Of a DNA stretch of 64,000 nt, positions 16,791 through 25,579 are shown piece by piece; within the stretch, counting starts at the first letter, position 1; each line of letters begins with the position of its first letter. Below the pieces are notes generated by a model. That model was not told the origin of the DNA, did not search any database, and was given only the letters and a program-made list of their open reading frames with translations. The DNA is from Paenibacillus sp. FSL H7-0331 (GTDB lineage Bacteria > Bacillota > Bacilli > Paenibacillales > NBRC-103111). The DNA lies in contig NZ_MRTH01000002.1 of NCBI RefSeq assembly GCF_001956045.1, positions 124,001 to 188,000 on the forward strand. The letters run 5' to 3'. A program made the translations under genes and the position numbers.

Positions 16791-18365
16791 ATGCAAGAAA
16801 GTCCTTTAACCGTTCTGGTGGTAGATGATGAGCTGCCGCTTCGTGAAGAGCTGCGACTATTTCCTTGGTCATCCTGCCATGCAGAGCTCGTTGGTGAAGC
16901 TGAAAATGGGGAAGAGGCTTTGGAGCTATGCCGCAAGCTGGTGCCTGATGTGGTGATTACCGATATCACAATGCCCATGATGGATGGAATCGAGTTGTTC
17001 CGATCTTTAAAAAAAGAATTTCCGCTGACGCAGGTCATTTTACTTACTTGTCATAGTGATTTTGAGTATGCGCGTGATGCCTTGCGGCTGGGTGCGCTTG
17101 AATATTTGATCAAGGTTTCTCTGCTCGATTCCGATCTGGAGCAAGCCTTGGACAAGGCGCGGACTACCATTCAACGGGAGCACAGTCACAAGCGCAGTGA
17201 GCTTGATAAGCAGCGCTGGCAGCTGGTCAAAATCTGGAATCGATATGCAAACGAGCAGCTATCCATAGCTTCAGTACCTGTGGAGGTTATGGATGAGCTA
17301 AAGCACGTTTTGAAGGAGTGGCAGCTGCATTTCCCGATACACTTTACGAGGCTGCATATTCATACCAAAGCAGAGGATGAAATGTATGTGCATCATGAGC
17401 TGCAAGCGATATTTAGTGAGTGGGAGCAGAGCTCGAAGGTATTGAGTCGTTGGGTTCAGCTCGATAAATCTGACTATGTGATATTCAATACTCGGCCAAT
17501 TGAAAATGCACAGTCAAGACGTGAGCAGGCTGGATGGATGATGAATGGCTTGCAAACTGCCCTGGAGCAGCGATTGTCGTTTCTGAGCGAGGCAGTCCGT
17601 CTGTATGCGACCTTAAGCGAGGAAGTCCCTAATGAATCTGTGATGTTCCAAGCATTGCGGCAATCGGCGATTGCTCCTGAAGCGCCTTTTTATGATCATT
17701 CGGGAACCATTTATGATCATACGCTGCTGCCTAAGCCAGTCGCAGGTTCCATGGAGGATCAGATCAAACAGGTATATACGGAGCAATTCCGCTTGGCATT
17801 AGCAAAGTCCCAGGAACATCTGGCCCGGTATATCCGAGAAGAGTTTACAGTCTGGGCTTGCTCCAAACGGCCCAATCCTGATGAGTTAAAAGTATGGCTG
17901 TTGTCCAAACATAAAGAGTTGTTCAAGGATGGCGACTATATGGCAGAGGATAAAAGCAGGCAAAGGCTGAGTGAAGCGAGGACACTAACAGAGCTGACTA
18001 CAGCATTCACCCGCGAGCTGGAAGCGGTTGTAGGGTTGAAGAGCAAATGCCGTAAGGAGGTACAGCATGCCAAGCAACTGATTGCCGAGCAGCTGATGGA
18101 GCCGATTACCCTCACCTCAATTGCGGAGTCTGTTGGACTTAGCTCGTATTATCTGAGTCGATTGTTCCGTGAGGAGGTCGGGGAATCCTTTAATGAATAC
18201 GTGACAAGCTTACGAATGGATAAAGCGATCCATTTGCTGCAAACGACGAATATGAAGGTATATGAGGTTGCGGAGCAGGTTGGGATACCGAGCTACCGAT
18301 ATTTTTCGGTATTATTTCGTAATCGAACTGGCGTAGCCCCGACAGATTTTAAGAAAAGCTATTAA
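16791..18365 (+). CDS. YesN-type response regulator, REC plus AraC DNA-binding domain
   Basis: Response regulator of the Paenibacillus/Bacillus YesN class. The receiver domain has acidic residues D12-D13, phosphoacceptor D58 in 'VVITDITMPMMDG' and K107 in 'YLIKVS'. A long poorly conserved middle follows. The C-terminal AraC double helix-turn-helix begins 'AKQLIAEQLMEPITLTSIAESVGLSSYYLSRLFREEVG'. It should activate the downstream ABC sugar-uptake genes on a signal from the adjacent YesM-type kinase. Start 16791 has an AAGGAGG site. The gene is separated from the kinase by 34 bases and sits behind a full-match cre site. Confidence 0.92.
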   Translation: MQESPLTVLVVDDELPLREELRLFPWSSCHAELVGEAENGEEALELCRKLVPDVVITDITMPMMDGIELFRSLKKEFPLTQVILLTCHSDFEYARDALRLGALEYLIKVSLLDSDLEQALDKARTTIQREHSHKRSELDKQRWQLVKIWNRYANEQLSIASVPVEVMDELKHVLKEWQLHFPIHFTRLHIHTKAEDEMYVHHELQAIFSEWEQSSKVLSRWVQLDKSDYVIFNTRPIENAQSRREQAGWMMNGLQTALEQRLSFLSEAVRLYATLSEEVPNESVMFQALRQSAIAPEAPFYDHSGTIYDHTLLPKPVAGSMEDQIKQVYTEQFRLALAKSQEHLARYIREEFTVWACSKRPNPDELKVWLLSKHKELFKDGDYMAEDKSRQRLSEARTLTELTTAFTRELEAVVGLKSKCRKEVQHAKQLIAEQLMEPITLTSIAESVGLSSYYLSRLFREEVGESFNEYVTSLRMDKAIHLLQTTNMKVYEVAEQVGIPSYRYFSVLFRNRTGVAPTDFKKSY

Positions 18366-18399
18366 TCCATTGACAATCATAGAAAAAAGGGGGAGCAGT

Positions 18400-20178
18400 A
18401 TGTTAAGCCGGGTCAACCATTGGATGAGAAGCCGCAGTATGGTTTTCAAGCATTTTCTGTTTCTTTTTGCGGGAACCCTGGTACTGTTCGGGTTGCTGGC
18501 ATGGAACAATCTGAAGGATGCCGAGCAATTGTTTCGCAAGCAGGTGCTCTCCGATGCCGCGGTCATTAACGACCGTACCAATTTGTATTTAGACGCTTAT
18601 TTGGACAATGTGCAAAATATTTTATTGCTGCTATCGACGCGTGACGATCTTCTGGACGAGGGAATGGAGGAAGAAGCGGTTAAGGTGCTGCGTAAATACG
18701 CGGAGAAGAATAGCACGCTCTACAAAACCTTGTATATGGTACGCGCTGATGGCAAAGCGATGTCCAATACTCAGGTTTTTCTTGACATCATCGGCAATCC
18801 GAATCTGGCTAAGCTGTACGAGATGTCCAAGTCAAACTACGGTGTTATGATTACCGAGCCCTATCAATCGCCTTTATCAGGAAAGACGGTAGCGTTTGTG
18901 CTGCCGATCAGCTCCAAGAACGACGATGCAATCAAAGGGATTGCGGTTGTCGAAATTGATCTTGTTCGTTTGACCAATATGCTCGCACAGTTCATGAATA
19001 CACGCAACCAAACCTTCTCCATTGTAACGAACAAAGGTAACGTCATTAATACTTTCGATACAACCTGGCCGCTGGATTATTATAAGCTGCTGCCTTATAA
19101 CACAAGTGTATTTCCACCTGAACTGAATCAACACTTTATTAACGAGATTCAAGATCTGCCGATCGGCATCACTGAAATTCATGGCTCCACAAACAAGTTG
19201 ATTGCAGTGAAATCGGGGATGAATAAGCTGGGCTGGTATTTTATTGCTTTTATTGAGGACAGCTATTTTTACCAAAATATCATTATTCTTTATGACAATT
19301 ACAAAACGGCTGCGGTAATTTGGGTACTGATCCTGTTAATTAGCTCCTATATGATGAGTCGTTATATTACCTATCCGGTTCGTACTTTGGTAGCCAAGAT
19401 GGACAGGGTGCGCGATATGGAGGTGCTGCCTTCGATCTCTATGACCCGAGAGGACGAAATCGGCAAGCTGGCCAAGAGCTATAATGCCATGATGGAGCGG
19501 ATTCATAACCTGCTCGTGGAAACGAAGGAAATGGAAATGCGCAAAAATCAGTATGAGCTGAAAATGCTGCAAAGCCAGATTGCCCCGCATTTTTTGTATA
19601 ATACGTTAGCTTGTATAAGCAGTTTGGCCAAGCAGCAAAAGATCGAGGCTGTGCGTGAAACGATTCGCGCGCTTGTCGGTTTGTTGTCGTTCAGCTTTGA
19701 TAAGAGTGGGGAATTCGTGACACTGGAGGAGGAGCTTGAGGGCCTGCGGATGTACGCCTATATCCAAACTGTACGCTATGGAGAGAAGTTTGTGTTGACG
19801 ATTGACGCCGCGCCAGAGACGCTCACCTGCAGAATTCTCAAGCTGACGCTTCAGCCATTGGTCGAAAATGCGATATTCCACGGTTTGGCCCCTCAGAAGG
19901 TCCAGGGCCACATTCACATACGAACCTGCATACGCCGCAAAAAGCTTTGTGTCATTATTCGCGATAATGGGCTGGGTATGGACTCCGAGCAGCTCAGCAG
20001 CATCTTCAGTGAGCGCCGGAAAGCACCCAGCAAGCATCGGTTTACAGGGATCGGGATCATGAACGTCCAGGAGCGAATCCGGCTGCACTTTGGCACTGAA
20101 TTCGGATTGCGGATAGCCAGCAGGCCCCAGGTAGGGACCTTGATTCGCATAGAGCTTCCGAATGTGTCACAGGAATAA
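18400..20178 (+). CDS. YesM-type sensor histidine kinase
   Basis: Membrane-bound sensor kinase of 592 residues. A transmembrane segment near the N-terminus is followed by a dCACHE-like extracellular domain of about 250 residues. A second segment ('AAVIWVLILLISSYMMS') leads to a HAMP linker, a His_kinase (5TM-5TMR_LYT-type) box with phosphoacceptor H397 in 'QIAPHFLYNT', and a HATPase_c domain with N-box 'LVENAIFHG' and 'RDNGLGM'. Start 18400 is preferred because GGGGGAG lies just upstream; a TTG at 18370 precedes the site. It pairs with the YesN-like regulator and probably senses a sugar or the loaded binding protein. Confidence 0.92.
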   Translation: MLSRVNHWMRSRSMVFKHFLFLFAGTLVLFGLLAWNNLKDAEQLFRKQVLSDAAVINDRTNLYLDAYLDNVQNILLLLSTRDDLLDEGMEEEAVKVLRKYAEKNSTLYKTLYMVRADGKAMSNTQVFLDIIGNPNLAKLYEMSKSNYGVMITEPYQSPLSGKTVAFVLPISSKNDDAIKGIAVVEIDLVRLTNMLAQFMNTRNQTFSIVTNKGNVINTFDTTWPLDYYKLLPYNTSVFPPELNQHFINEIQDLPIGITEIHGSTNKLIAVKSGMNKLGWYFIAFIEDSYFYQNIIILYDNYKTAAVIWVLILLISSYMMSRYITYPVRTLVAKMDRVRDMEVLPSISMTREDEIGKLAKSYNAMMERIHNLLVETKEMEMRKNQYELKMLQSQIAPHFLYNTLACISSLAKQQKIEAVRETIRALVGLLSFSFDKSGEFVTLEEELEGLRMYAYIQTVRYGEKFVLTIDAAPETLTCRILKLTLQPLVENAIFHGLAPQKVQGHIHIRTCIRRKKLCVIIRDNGLGMDSEQLSSIFSERRKAPSKHRFTGIGIMNVQERIRLHFGTEFGLRIASRPQVGTLIRIELPNVSQE

Positions 20179-20190
20179 AAGCGTTTGCAA
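20175..20190. promoter_or_regulatory. CcpA cre-like site upstream of ABC transporter genes
   Basis: ATAAAAGCGTTTGCAA (20175-20190) matches the cre consensus with one mismatch. It overlaps the kinase stop codon. It shares the core AAGCGTTTGCA with the cre site at 16732 and, like it, is followed by the 9-mer TTCGAACAC (here at 20194-20202). Confidence 0.6.
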
Positions 20191-20229
20191 GAATTCGAAC
20201 ACTTTCGCACGATCACTGTATATTTCCTG

Positions 20230-20249
20230 AAGAAAGCGCTTGCTATAAT
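20230..20249 (+). promoter_or_regulatory. extended -10 promoter of the ABC operon with a weak second cre-like site
   Basis: TGCTATAAT (20241-20249) is an extended -10 with no clear -35. The overlapping sequence at 20230-20245 fits the cre consensus with two mismatches. Together with the upstream site this suggests the transporter genes have their own catabolite-controlled, activator-dependent promoter. Confidence 0.45.
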
Positions 20250-20325
20250 ACAACTATAGAAAGAGTGCTTATAGAGCCTGGAACCACGCTCTAGCAGCAA
20301 ATGAAGCTTTCAGGGGGATGTCATT

Positions 20326-21288
20326 ATGGATCAGTTGACCGTGGGGAATGTGGCTGATGCCAAATCAAAGCAGGCCAAGGGCAGGCTGCTGGGCAAGAAC
20401 ATTTGGGCTTTTCGCGCCTTTTATATGATGCTGCTGCCAGGTGTGCTGTACTATATTTTATTCCGATATTTACCGATGTATGGCGTTATTATCGCATTCA
20501 AGGATTTCAATTTATTGGAGGGGATCGTAAGCAGCCCATGGGCAGATCCTTGGTACAAGCATTTTCAAATCTTTTTCAATTCACCGTATTTCACGCAGCT
20601 GATGGTCAATACCTCATTGATCTCGCTTTACAAGCTTGTATTCGGTATGGTTCCACCGATTATGCTGGCGCTGATGCTGAATGAATGCCGTGTCAAATGG
20701 TTCAAAACGATCATTCAAACGCTGACCTATATGCCTCATTTTCTATCCTGGGTGATCATATACGGGATTCTGATTGCATTGCTATCGCAAAACTCCGGGT
20801 TGTTTAACCGTTGGCTTGAAGAAAGTGGAGCACACTCCATCGGATTTATGACCTCACTTGATTACTTCCGTGCTATTCTCGTCGGTTCGGAAATATGGAA
20901 GGATCTGGGATGGGGAGCAATTATTTATTTGGCGGCTATGACGGCTATCGATCCTACGCTATATGAGGCTGCCCGTGTAGACGGCTCGGGACGCTTGCGG
21001 ATGATATGGCATATTACACTTCCAGGTATTCGTAATGTTATTGTGCTGCTGCTCATTCTGAAGCTGGGTCATATTATGGATGCGGGCTTCGATCAAATTT
21101 ATATTTTGTATAACATTCAAGTATATCAAGTCGCTGATATTCTCGATACCTGGGTATTCCGCACCGGTCTGCAGCAGTTGAATTTCAGTCTTGGGGCAGC
21201 CGTGGGCCTGTTTAAATCAGCGATTGGACTTGTTCTGGTCATGGGAGCCAATCATTTATCGAAGAAATGGGGTGATGGCATATGGTAA
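20326..21288 (+). CDS. sugar ABC transporter permease, LplB family
   Basis: Inner-membrane permease of the carbohydrate (CUT1-like) LplB group, 320 residues with about six membrane helices. The EAA loop reads 'YEAARVDGSGRLRMIWHITLPGI', the usual cytoplasmic contact for the ATPase. As is common for LplB/YtcP/lipoprotein triads in Paenibacillus, no ATPase is encoded beside it, so a shared MsmX-like ATPase elsewhere probably energises it. It has a GGGGGATG site and overlaps the next permease gene by 7 bases. Confidence 0.93.
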   Translation: MDQLTVGNVADAKSKQAKGRLLGKNIWAFRAFYMMLLPGVLYYILFRYLPMYGVIIAFKDFNLLEGIVSSPWADPWYKHFQIFFNSPYFTQLMVNTSLISLYKLVFGMVPPIMLALMLNECRVKWFKTIIQTLTYMPHFLSWVIIYGILIALLSQNSGLFNRWLEESGAHSIGFMTSLDYFRAILVGSEIWKDLGWGAIIYLAAMTAIDPTLYEAARVDGSGRLRMIWHITLPGIRNVIVLLLILKLGHIMDAGFDQIYILYNIQVYQVADILDTWVFRTGLQQLNFSLGAAVGLFKSAIGLVLVMGANHLSKKWGDGIW

Positions 21289-22142
21289 AAAGCATGGAGG
21301 ATCGTTTCATTAATGGAATCGTTTTTGTGATACTGGGCTTGGCTGGGTTGGCGGCGATTTTCCCGCTGATGTATGTCGTAACCGTATCGATCACACCTTT
21401 CACCGAGGTATTAAAAAATGGCGGCTTCATTCTGATCCCCAAGTCGATCACATTCAGTGCTTATCATAAGCTGTTCACTGAATCTAATATTCCCAATGCC
21501 TTTTGGGTAACGGTATTGATTACTGTGGTTGGAACGATCGTCAATCTGATTTTGACAGCTTTAATGGCATATCCGCTCAGCCGTAAGGCGCTCCCGGGGC
21601 GAAATATATTTTTAATGATGGTCGTATTCACGATGCTGTTCAGTGGCGGGATAATTCCTACCTATCTGATTGTGAAATCGTTGGGTTTGATCGATTCGAT
21701 TTGGTCGATGATTCTTCCTAATGCGGTATGGAGCTTTAATGTGCTTATTATGAAAAGCTTTTTTGAAAATCTGCCGGAGGAGCTGTTCGAATCGGCCCGA
21801 ATGGATGGTGCCAAGGAATTCAGAATTCTCATGCAGATTGTAATTCCGCTGTCAGTACCTTCACTGTTGACGATAGGATTGTTTTATATGGTTGGGCATT
21901 GGAATGAGTTTTTCCAGGCCGTCATGTATGTAACCGACCGTACGTTGTTCCCGCTGCAAGTCGTCATCCGGGAAATCCTGATGCTTACTCAGCAGCCGAT
22001 GGAAAATGCCGAGAACATGATGCCGACCGAAACGATTCAGATGGCTTCAGTTGTGATGGCGAGCTTGCCGATTATTATTATTTATCCCTTTATTCAAAAG
22101 CATTTTACGAACGGGATGCTGCTCGGCTCTGTGAAAGGTTGA
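21282..22142 (+). CDS. carbohydrate ABC transporter permease, YtcP/LplC family
   Basis: Second permease of the CUT1 importer, 286 residues and six predicted helices. The EAA loop is 'FESARMDGAKEFRILMQIVIPLSVP'. The N-terminus 'DRFINGIVFVILGLAGLAAIFPLMYVV' is typical of YtcP-type subunits, and the end 'HFTNGMLLGSVKG' is a family hallmark. The 7-base overlap with the LplB gene indicates coupled translation. Its partner is the lipoprotein binding protein encoded 109 bases downstream. Confidence 0.93.
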   Translation: MVKSMEDRFINGIVFVILGLAGLAAIFPLMYVVTVSITPFTEVLKNGGFILIPKSITFSAYHKLFTESNIPNAFWVTVLITVVGTIVNLILTALMAYPLSRKALPGRNIFLMMVVFTMLFSGGIIPTYLIVKSLGLIDSIWSMILPNAVWSFNVLIMKSFFENLPEELFESARMDGAKEFRILMQIVIPLSVPSLLTIGLFYMVGHWNEFFQAVMYVTDRTLFPLQVVIREILMLTQQPMENAENMMPTETIQMASVVMASLPIIIIYPFIQKHFTNGMLLGSVKG

Positions 22143-22251
22143 ACGACGGTTCGTCCGCTCCGGACTGCAGCTGGGGCCGCTACCGCTTCAATATAGATGC
22201 ATTACAGATCCATACAGGTCATCAACCATGAAAGAAAGAAGGGGTTAGTCT

Positions 22252-23817
22252 ATGAGCCAAAAGAAAACAATGGTCGTTTCGCTGGCATTCCTGATGCTGG
22301 GTGGAACCCTATTATCAGGCTGCGGAGGCGGTGCGGCCAAACCTGAAGCGGCTGCTCCCAAAAATGAATCAGCACCGACACCCGCAGCAGCACCAGTAAC
22401 TGCTCCAGCAGCAAGTGCCAAGAAGATCAAAATTGACATCATAGAAACAGGAAATGGTCTACCTTCACCGGATCAGGATATTATTAAGCAAGAGATTGAT
22501 AAGGCTATAAACACGGATTTGAATTTGACCGTATACGCCTCTCAGGATGATTACAAAAATCAGCTGAATGTGCGTATGGCTTCAGCCAACTTTCCCGATT
22601 TGTTCTCTGTGGATCGTCAGCAGCTGAAGCAATTTTCGGAGCAAGGTCTGCTGCTCGATCTGACCCCGTACATGGATAAGCTCAAACCCGTTAAAGATTT
22701 CATCGGTGAAGAAAGCTTGAAGAAGGGAACGATGAACGGTAAGGTATTTGCTGTTGCCAAAACGCCGACTATTCCCTATGATACGTACTTCATCCGCAAG
22801 GATTGGCTCGATAAGCTGGGCATGCAGGTACCGAAAACGACTGATGAATTGCTGGAAGTAGCGAAAGCTTTTGCGGATAAGGACCCTGATGGCAATGGTA
22901 AAAAGGACACCTTCGGTATTACCGGCGGCAAATTGTCCGCTTTCAACACCGTATTTGGTGCTTATGGGATCGGATATTCAGCCAATACTCCAAGTCTTTA
23001 TGTGAAGGATAACAAGCTGATTAATGCGCTGTATGATCCGAGTATGAAGGATGCGCTTGGTTTTATCAAAAAGCTGACGGATGCAGGTGCGGTTGATCCC
23101 GAATTGTTGGCGAACAGTGGTTTGCAGCATCAGCAGAAAGCCATCAAGGGACAGGCGGGCATCATTTATATCGATTGGCCGAATATGACGAAGGATCAAT
23201 TTGTAGAACAGATCAAAGCTGTCAATGCCAATGCCAATTGGGTGCAAATGGATGCAGTTAAAGGACCTGGCGGGCAATATGCAAGCTCATGGGATATTGG
23301 GGTTACAGCCGGATTATACGCAATTCCCAAATCACTGGAGAAAAATCCGGAAAAGCTGCAAAGGGTGTTTGACCTGCTGAATTATGTTTCCGGCAAAGAA
23401 GGCTCTCCGCTCGTTCAGTATGGTGTGAAAGGCAAACATTATAATCTGGAGGGAACCAAAGTCGTAGCCACTGATTTGATGGGTAAGGAAGGCGGATATT
23501 TCTGGCTGTATCAGTTTACCGGCCGTCCTGAGATGGATTACCTGCAGGTCAAGTTTGCCAAACAAACACCTTTCATTGAGTTTGCCAACAAGCAGCCGCG
23601 TATCCAGGCTCTGAATGGTTTTGTTGATATCCCTGCTGGTTATAACGCTGCTGATGCGGGTCGTTATATTGAGGAGGAGCTATCGAAATTTATATATGGC
23701 AAACGTCCTCTCACTGAGTACGACAGCTTCCTTAAGACTTTGGAAACTTCAATGAATTATAAAGCATACATGGATGCTGCACAAAAGCAGCTAAAGGAAT
23801 TGGGTTATTTGAAGTAG
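22252..23817 (+). CDS. extracellular sugar-binding lipoprotein of the ABC importer
   Basis: 521-residue solute-binding protein of the LplA-like type. The signal peptide ends in a lipobox L-L-S-G-C with the lipidated cysteine at 24, followed by an Ala/Pro-rich linker (about 27-60). The mature domain has typical motifs such as 'PDLFSVDRQQLKQFSEQGLLLDLTPYMDKLKP' and the calcium-like 'DKDPDGNGKKDTFG'. It captures the substrate, probably an oligosaccharide or uronic-type sugar judging from the family, for the two adjacent permeases. A GAAGGGG site precedes the ATG. A small hairpin follows the stop. Confidence 0.93.
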   Translation: MSQKKTMVVSLAFLMLGGTLLSGCGGGAAKPEAAAPKNESAPTPAAAPVTAPAASAKKIKIDIIETGNGLPSPDQDIIKQEIDKAINTDLNLTVYASQDDYKNQLNVRMASANFPDLFSVDRQQLKQFSEQGLLLDLTPYMDKLKPVKDFIGEESLKKGTMNGKVFAVAKTPTIPYDTYFIRKDWLDKLGMQVPKTTDELLEVAKAFADKDPDGNGKKDTFGITGGKLSAFNTVFGAYGIGYSANTPSLYVKDNKLINALYDPSMKDALGFIKKLTDAGAVDPELLANSGLQHQQKAIKGQAGIIYIDWPNMTKDQFVEQIKAVNANANWVQMDAVKGPGGQYASSWDIGVTAGLYAIPKSLEKNPEKLQRVFDLLNYVSGKEGSPLVQYGVKGKHYNLEGTKVVATDLMGKEGGYFWLYQFTGRPEMDYLQVKFAKQTPFIEFANKQPRIQALNGFVDIPAGYNAADAGRYIEEELSKFIYGKRPLTEYDSFLKTLETSMNYKAYMDAAQKQLKELGYLK

Positions 23818-23834
23818 CTGTATAAACAGCTTTT
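23816..23834 (+). terminator. short terminator after the binding-protein gene
   Basis: AGCTGT-ATAA-ACAGCT followed by TTTT begins inside the stop codon. A second small palindrome, GGGAGGTTAACCTCCC (23851-23866), lies just after it. Both are weak, so some read-through into the following operon is likely. Confidence 0.45.
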
Positions 23835-23883
23835 GACTGTCGATGGGTCTGGGAGGTTAACCTCCCTTATCTTTATCCTTAAT

Positions 23884-23899
23884 ATTTACACGAGTAAAT
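23884..23899. promoter_or_regulatory. LacI-type operator palindrome before the dioxygenase operon
   Basis: ATTTACACGAGTAAAT is a 16-bp near-palindrome with perfect 6-bp arms and the central CpG expected of LacI/GalR-family operators. It lies 31 bases before the PhyH gene, next to an AT-rich -10-like tract. The third gene of that operon encodes a LacI-family protein. Confidence 0.6.
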
Positions 23900-23929
23900 T
23901 ATATAACAAACCCTAAGGAGTGTTTAAAC

Positions 23930-24778
23930 ATGGACACAACGCAATCTGCCAAAACCGCACAATGGAACCTACCCGAGCTGATGAAGCAATTTGATGAGCA
24001 GGGGTATCTGCTGCTCCCTAACGTGATTTCACAGGAAAAGGTCAATCGCCTGAACGCTGCTATTGACGAAGTCGTTTCCAATGAGCCGGATACGCTGGCT
24101 TATAACATATACAATAGCGTGGAGCGTCATGAAGAAATTGCTTCACTTATCGATGAACCGTCGATATTGCCCTTGATCGTGAATCTACTGGGTTATAATA
24201 TTCAACTGCATATCTCCCATCTGACGATCCGCAAGCCGAACCCTAATAACGCAGCCACAGAAACGCACAGCTTTATTAATTGGCATCAGGATGGTCCCCA
24301 TCCACAGTTTCCACGGATCAATGGGATTACACCGACGTATTATATCAAAACCTGCTACATTTTGAGCGACATGTCAGAGCCGAATCGCGGCAATACGAAG
24401 ATTATTCCCGGTTCACACAACCGACCGTACCAGCCGGATACGCACAATGTGACCGATGATTTGCCCGGAGAAATGCAGGTATGCGGCAAGCCTGGAGATG
24501 TGTTCGTGTTTGCCCAAAATTTGTGGCATGCAGGAGCACCCAATAATTCAGAGTTTACACGAAGACAGCTGTTTCTGGGATACAGCCCAATCTGGATGCG
24601 TCCTATCGATTATCGGACAGCAACCGAAGAACAATTAAAGAATGCCAGCCCTATTCGCAAGCAGCTGCTTGGTGTCATCGATGAGAATCCATTTAAAAAT
24701 TACGTTCCGTCGGAATCTATGGTACCATTGAAGCAATTGTATATGGGTGATGCTGGTAGAGGCGGATATGCCCATTAG
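23930..24778 (+). CDS. phytanoyl-CoA dioxygenase (PhyH) family protein
   Basis: Fe(II)/2-oxoglutarate-dependent oxygenase of 282 residues. The metal-binding facial triad can be read as H119 and D121 ('NWHQDGPHP') and H200 ('LWHAGAPNN'), with R211 placed to bind 2-oxoglutarate. Members hydroxylate small molecules (phytanoyl-CoA, ectoine, phosphonates, mitomycin-type compounds). The substrate here is unknown, but the genes downstream (SDR dehydrogenase, FAD monooxygenase, exporter) suggest successive oxidations of one compound. The AAGGAG site is about 10 bases before the ATG. This is the first gene of a five-gene operon. Confidence 0.88.
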   Translation: MDTTQSAKTAQWNLPELMKQFDEQGYLLLPNVISQEKVNRLNAAIDEVVSNEPDTLAYNIYNSVERHEEIASLIDEPSILPLIVNLLGYNIQLHISHLTIRKPNPNNAATETHSFINWHQDGPHPQFPRINGITPTYYIKTCYILSDMSEPNRGNTKIIPGSHNRPYQPDTHNVTDDLPGEMQVCGKPGDVFVFAQNLWHAGAPNNSEFTRRQLFLGYSPIWMRPIDYRTATEEQLKNASPIRKQLLGVIDENPFKNYVPSESMVPLKQLYMGDAGRGGYAH

Positions 24779-24795
24779 GGATGGAGGAGACATCT

Positions 24796-25560
24796 TTGAA
24801 TCATAAGGTGCCTGGTAAGCTTGAAGGCAAGTTGGCGGTAGTCACAGGAGCTTCCCGAGGATTGGGCAGATGGATCGCAGTCGAGCTGGCAGGTCATGGC
24901 GCATCAGTTACGGTCAATTTCGCTAATAGTGTCGCAGATGCGGACGAAACGGTACGTCTCATTACAGAAGCGGGTGGCACGGCAAAAGCCATTCGTGCCG
25001 ATATTACGCAGGAATCAGAGGTTGAGCATCTTATTGAGGATTCGGTTCGGTGGTTTGGTCGTTCTGTCGATGTATTAGTCAATAATGCTACAGGGCCGCA
25101 GCCGATGTTATCAATCGAGGAAAGCAGCTGGCAAATCTATACGGATCAATTGGAGTTTTTCGTGAAAGCACCTCTTTTACTGACCAAGGCGGTCTTAGCA
25201 GGAATGAAGTCACAGGGCTCAGGCAGCATTGTCAACATTGGCAGTGAGGTTGCACAGCTTGGCAACGCGAATTTCTCAAGTTATGTGACGGCCAAGGCTG
25301 CCATGATCGGCATGACACGTTCATGGGCTAACGAGCTGGCTCCATATGGAATTCGGGTGAACCTGGTTGCTCCGGGCTGGATTCCTGTAGAACGACATAA
25401 GGATTCCGATACGGACGGGTATCAGAAGCAGATACCCCTCCAACACATGGGGGAGCCGCTTGATATTGCTGCCGCTGTATCGTTTTTGGCTTCTCAGGAA
25501 GCCAAATTTATTACCGGACAATGCTTGTCTGTTAACGGAGGCAACACGTTCGGAATTTAG
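24796..25560 (+). CDS. short-chain dehydrogenase/reductase (SDR)
   Basis: Classical SDR of about 255 residues. The cofactor motif is T-G-A-S-R-G-L-G, followed by 'NNA' in 'VLVNNATGP', the catalytic S in 'NIGSEV', and Y-x3-K in 'SSYVTAKAAM'. The C-terminus 'FITGQCLSVNGG' is standard. A TTG at 24796 is preferred since GGAGGAG (24783-24789) lies 6 bases upstream; the ATG at 24781 overlaps that site. Only 17 bases separate it from the PhyH stop. It probably oxidises an alcohol made by, or feeding into, the dioxygenase step. Confidence 0.88.
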   Translation: MNHKVPGKLEGKLAVVTGASRGLGRWIAVELAGHGASVTVNFANSVADADETVRLITEAGGTAKAIRADITQESEVEHLIEDSVRWFGRSVDVLVNNATGPQPMLSIEESSWQIYTDQLEFFVKAPLLLTKAVLAGMKSQGSGSIVNIGSEVAQLGNANFSSYVTAKAAMIGMTRSWANELAPYGIRVNLVAPGWIPVERHKDSDTDGYQKQIPLQHMGEPLDIAAAVSFLASQEAKFITGQCLSVNGGNTFGI

Positions 25561-25579
25561 CAGTCAGGTGGTTCACAAT

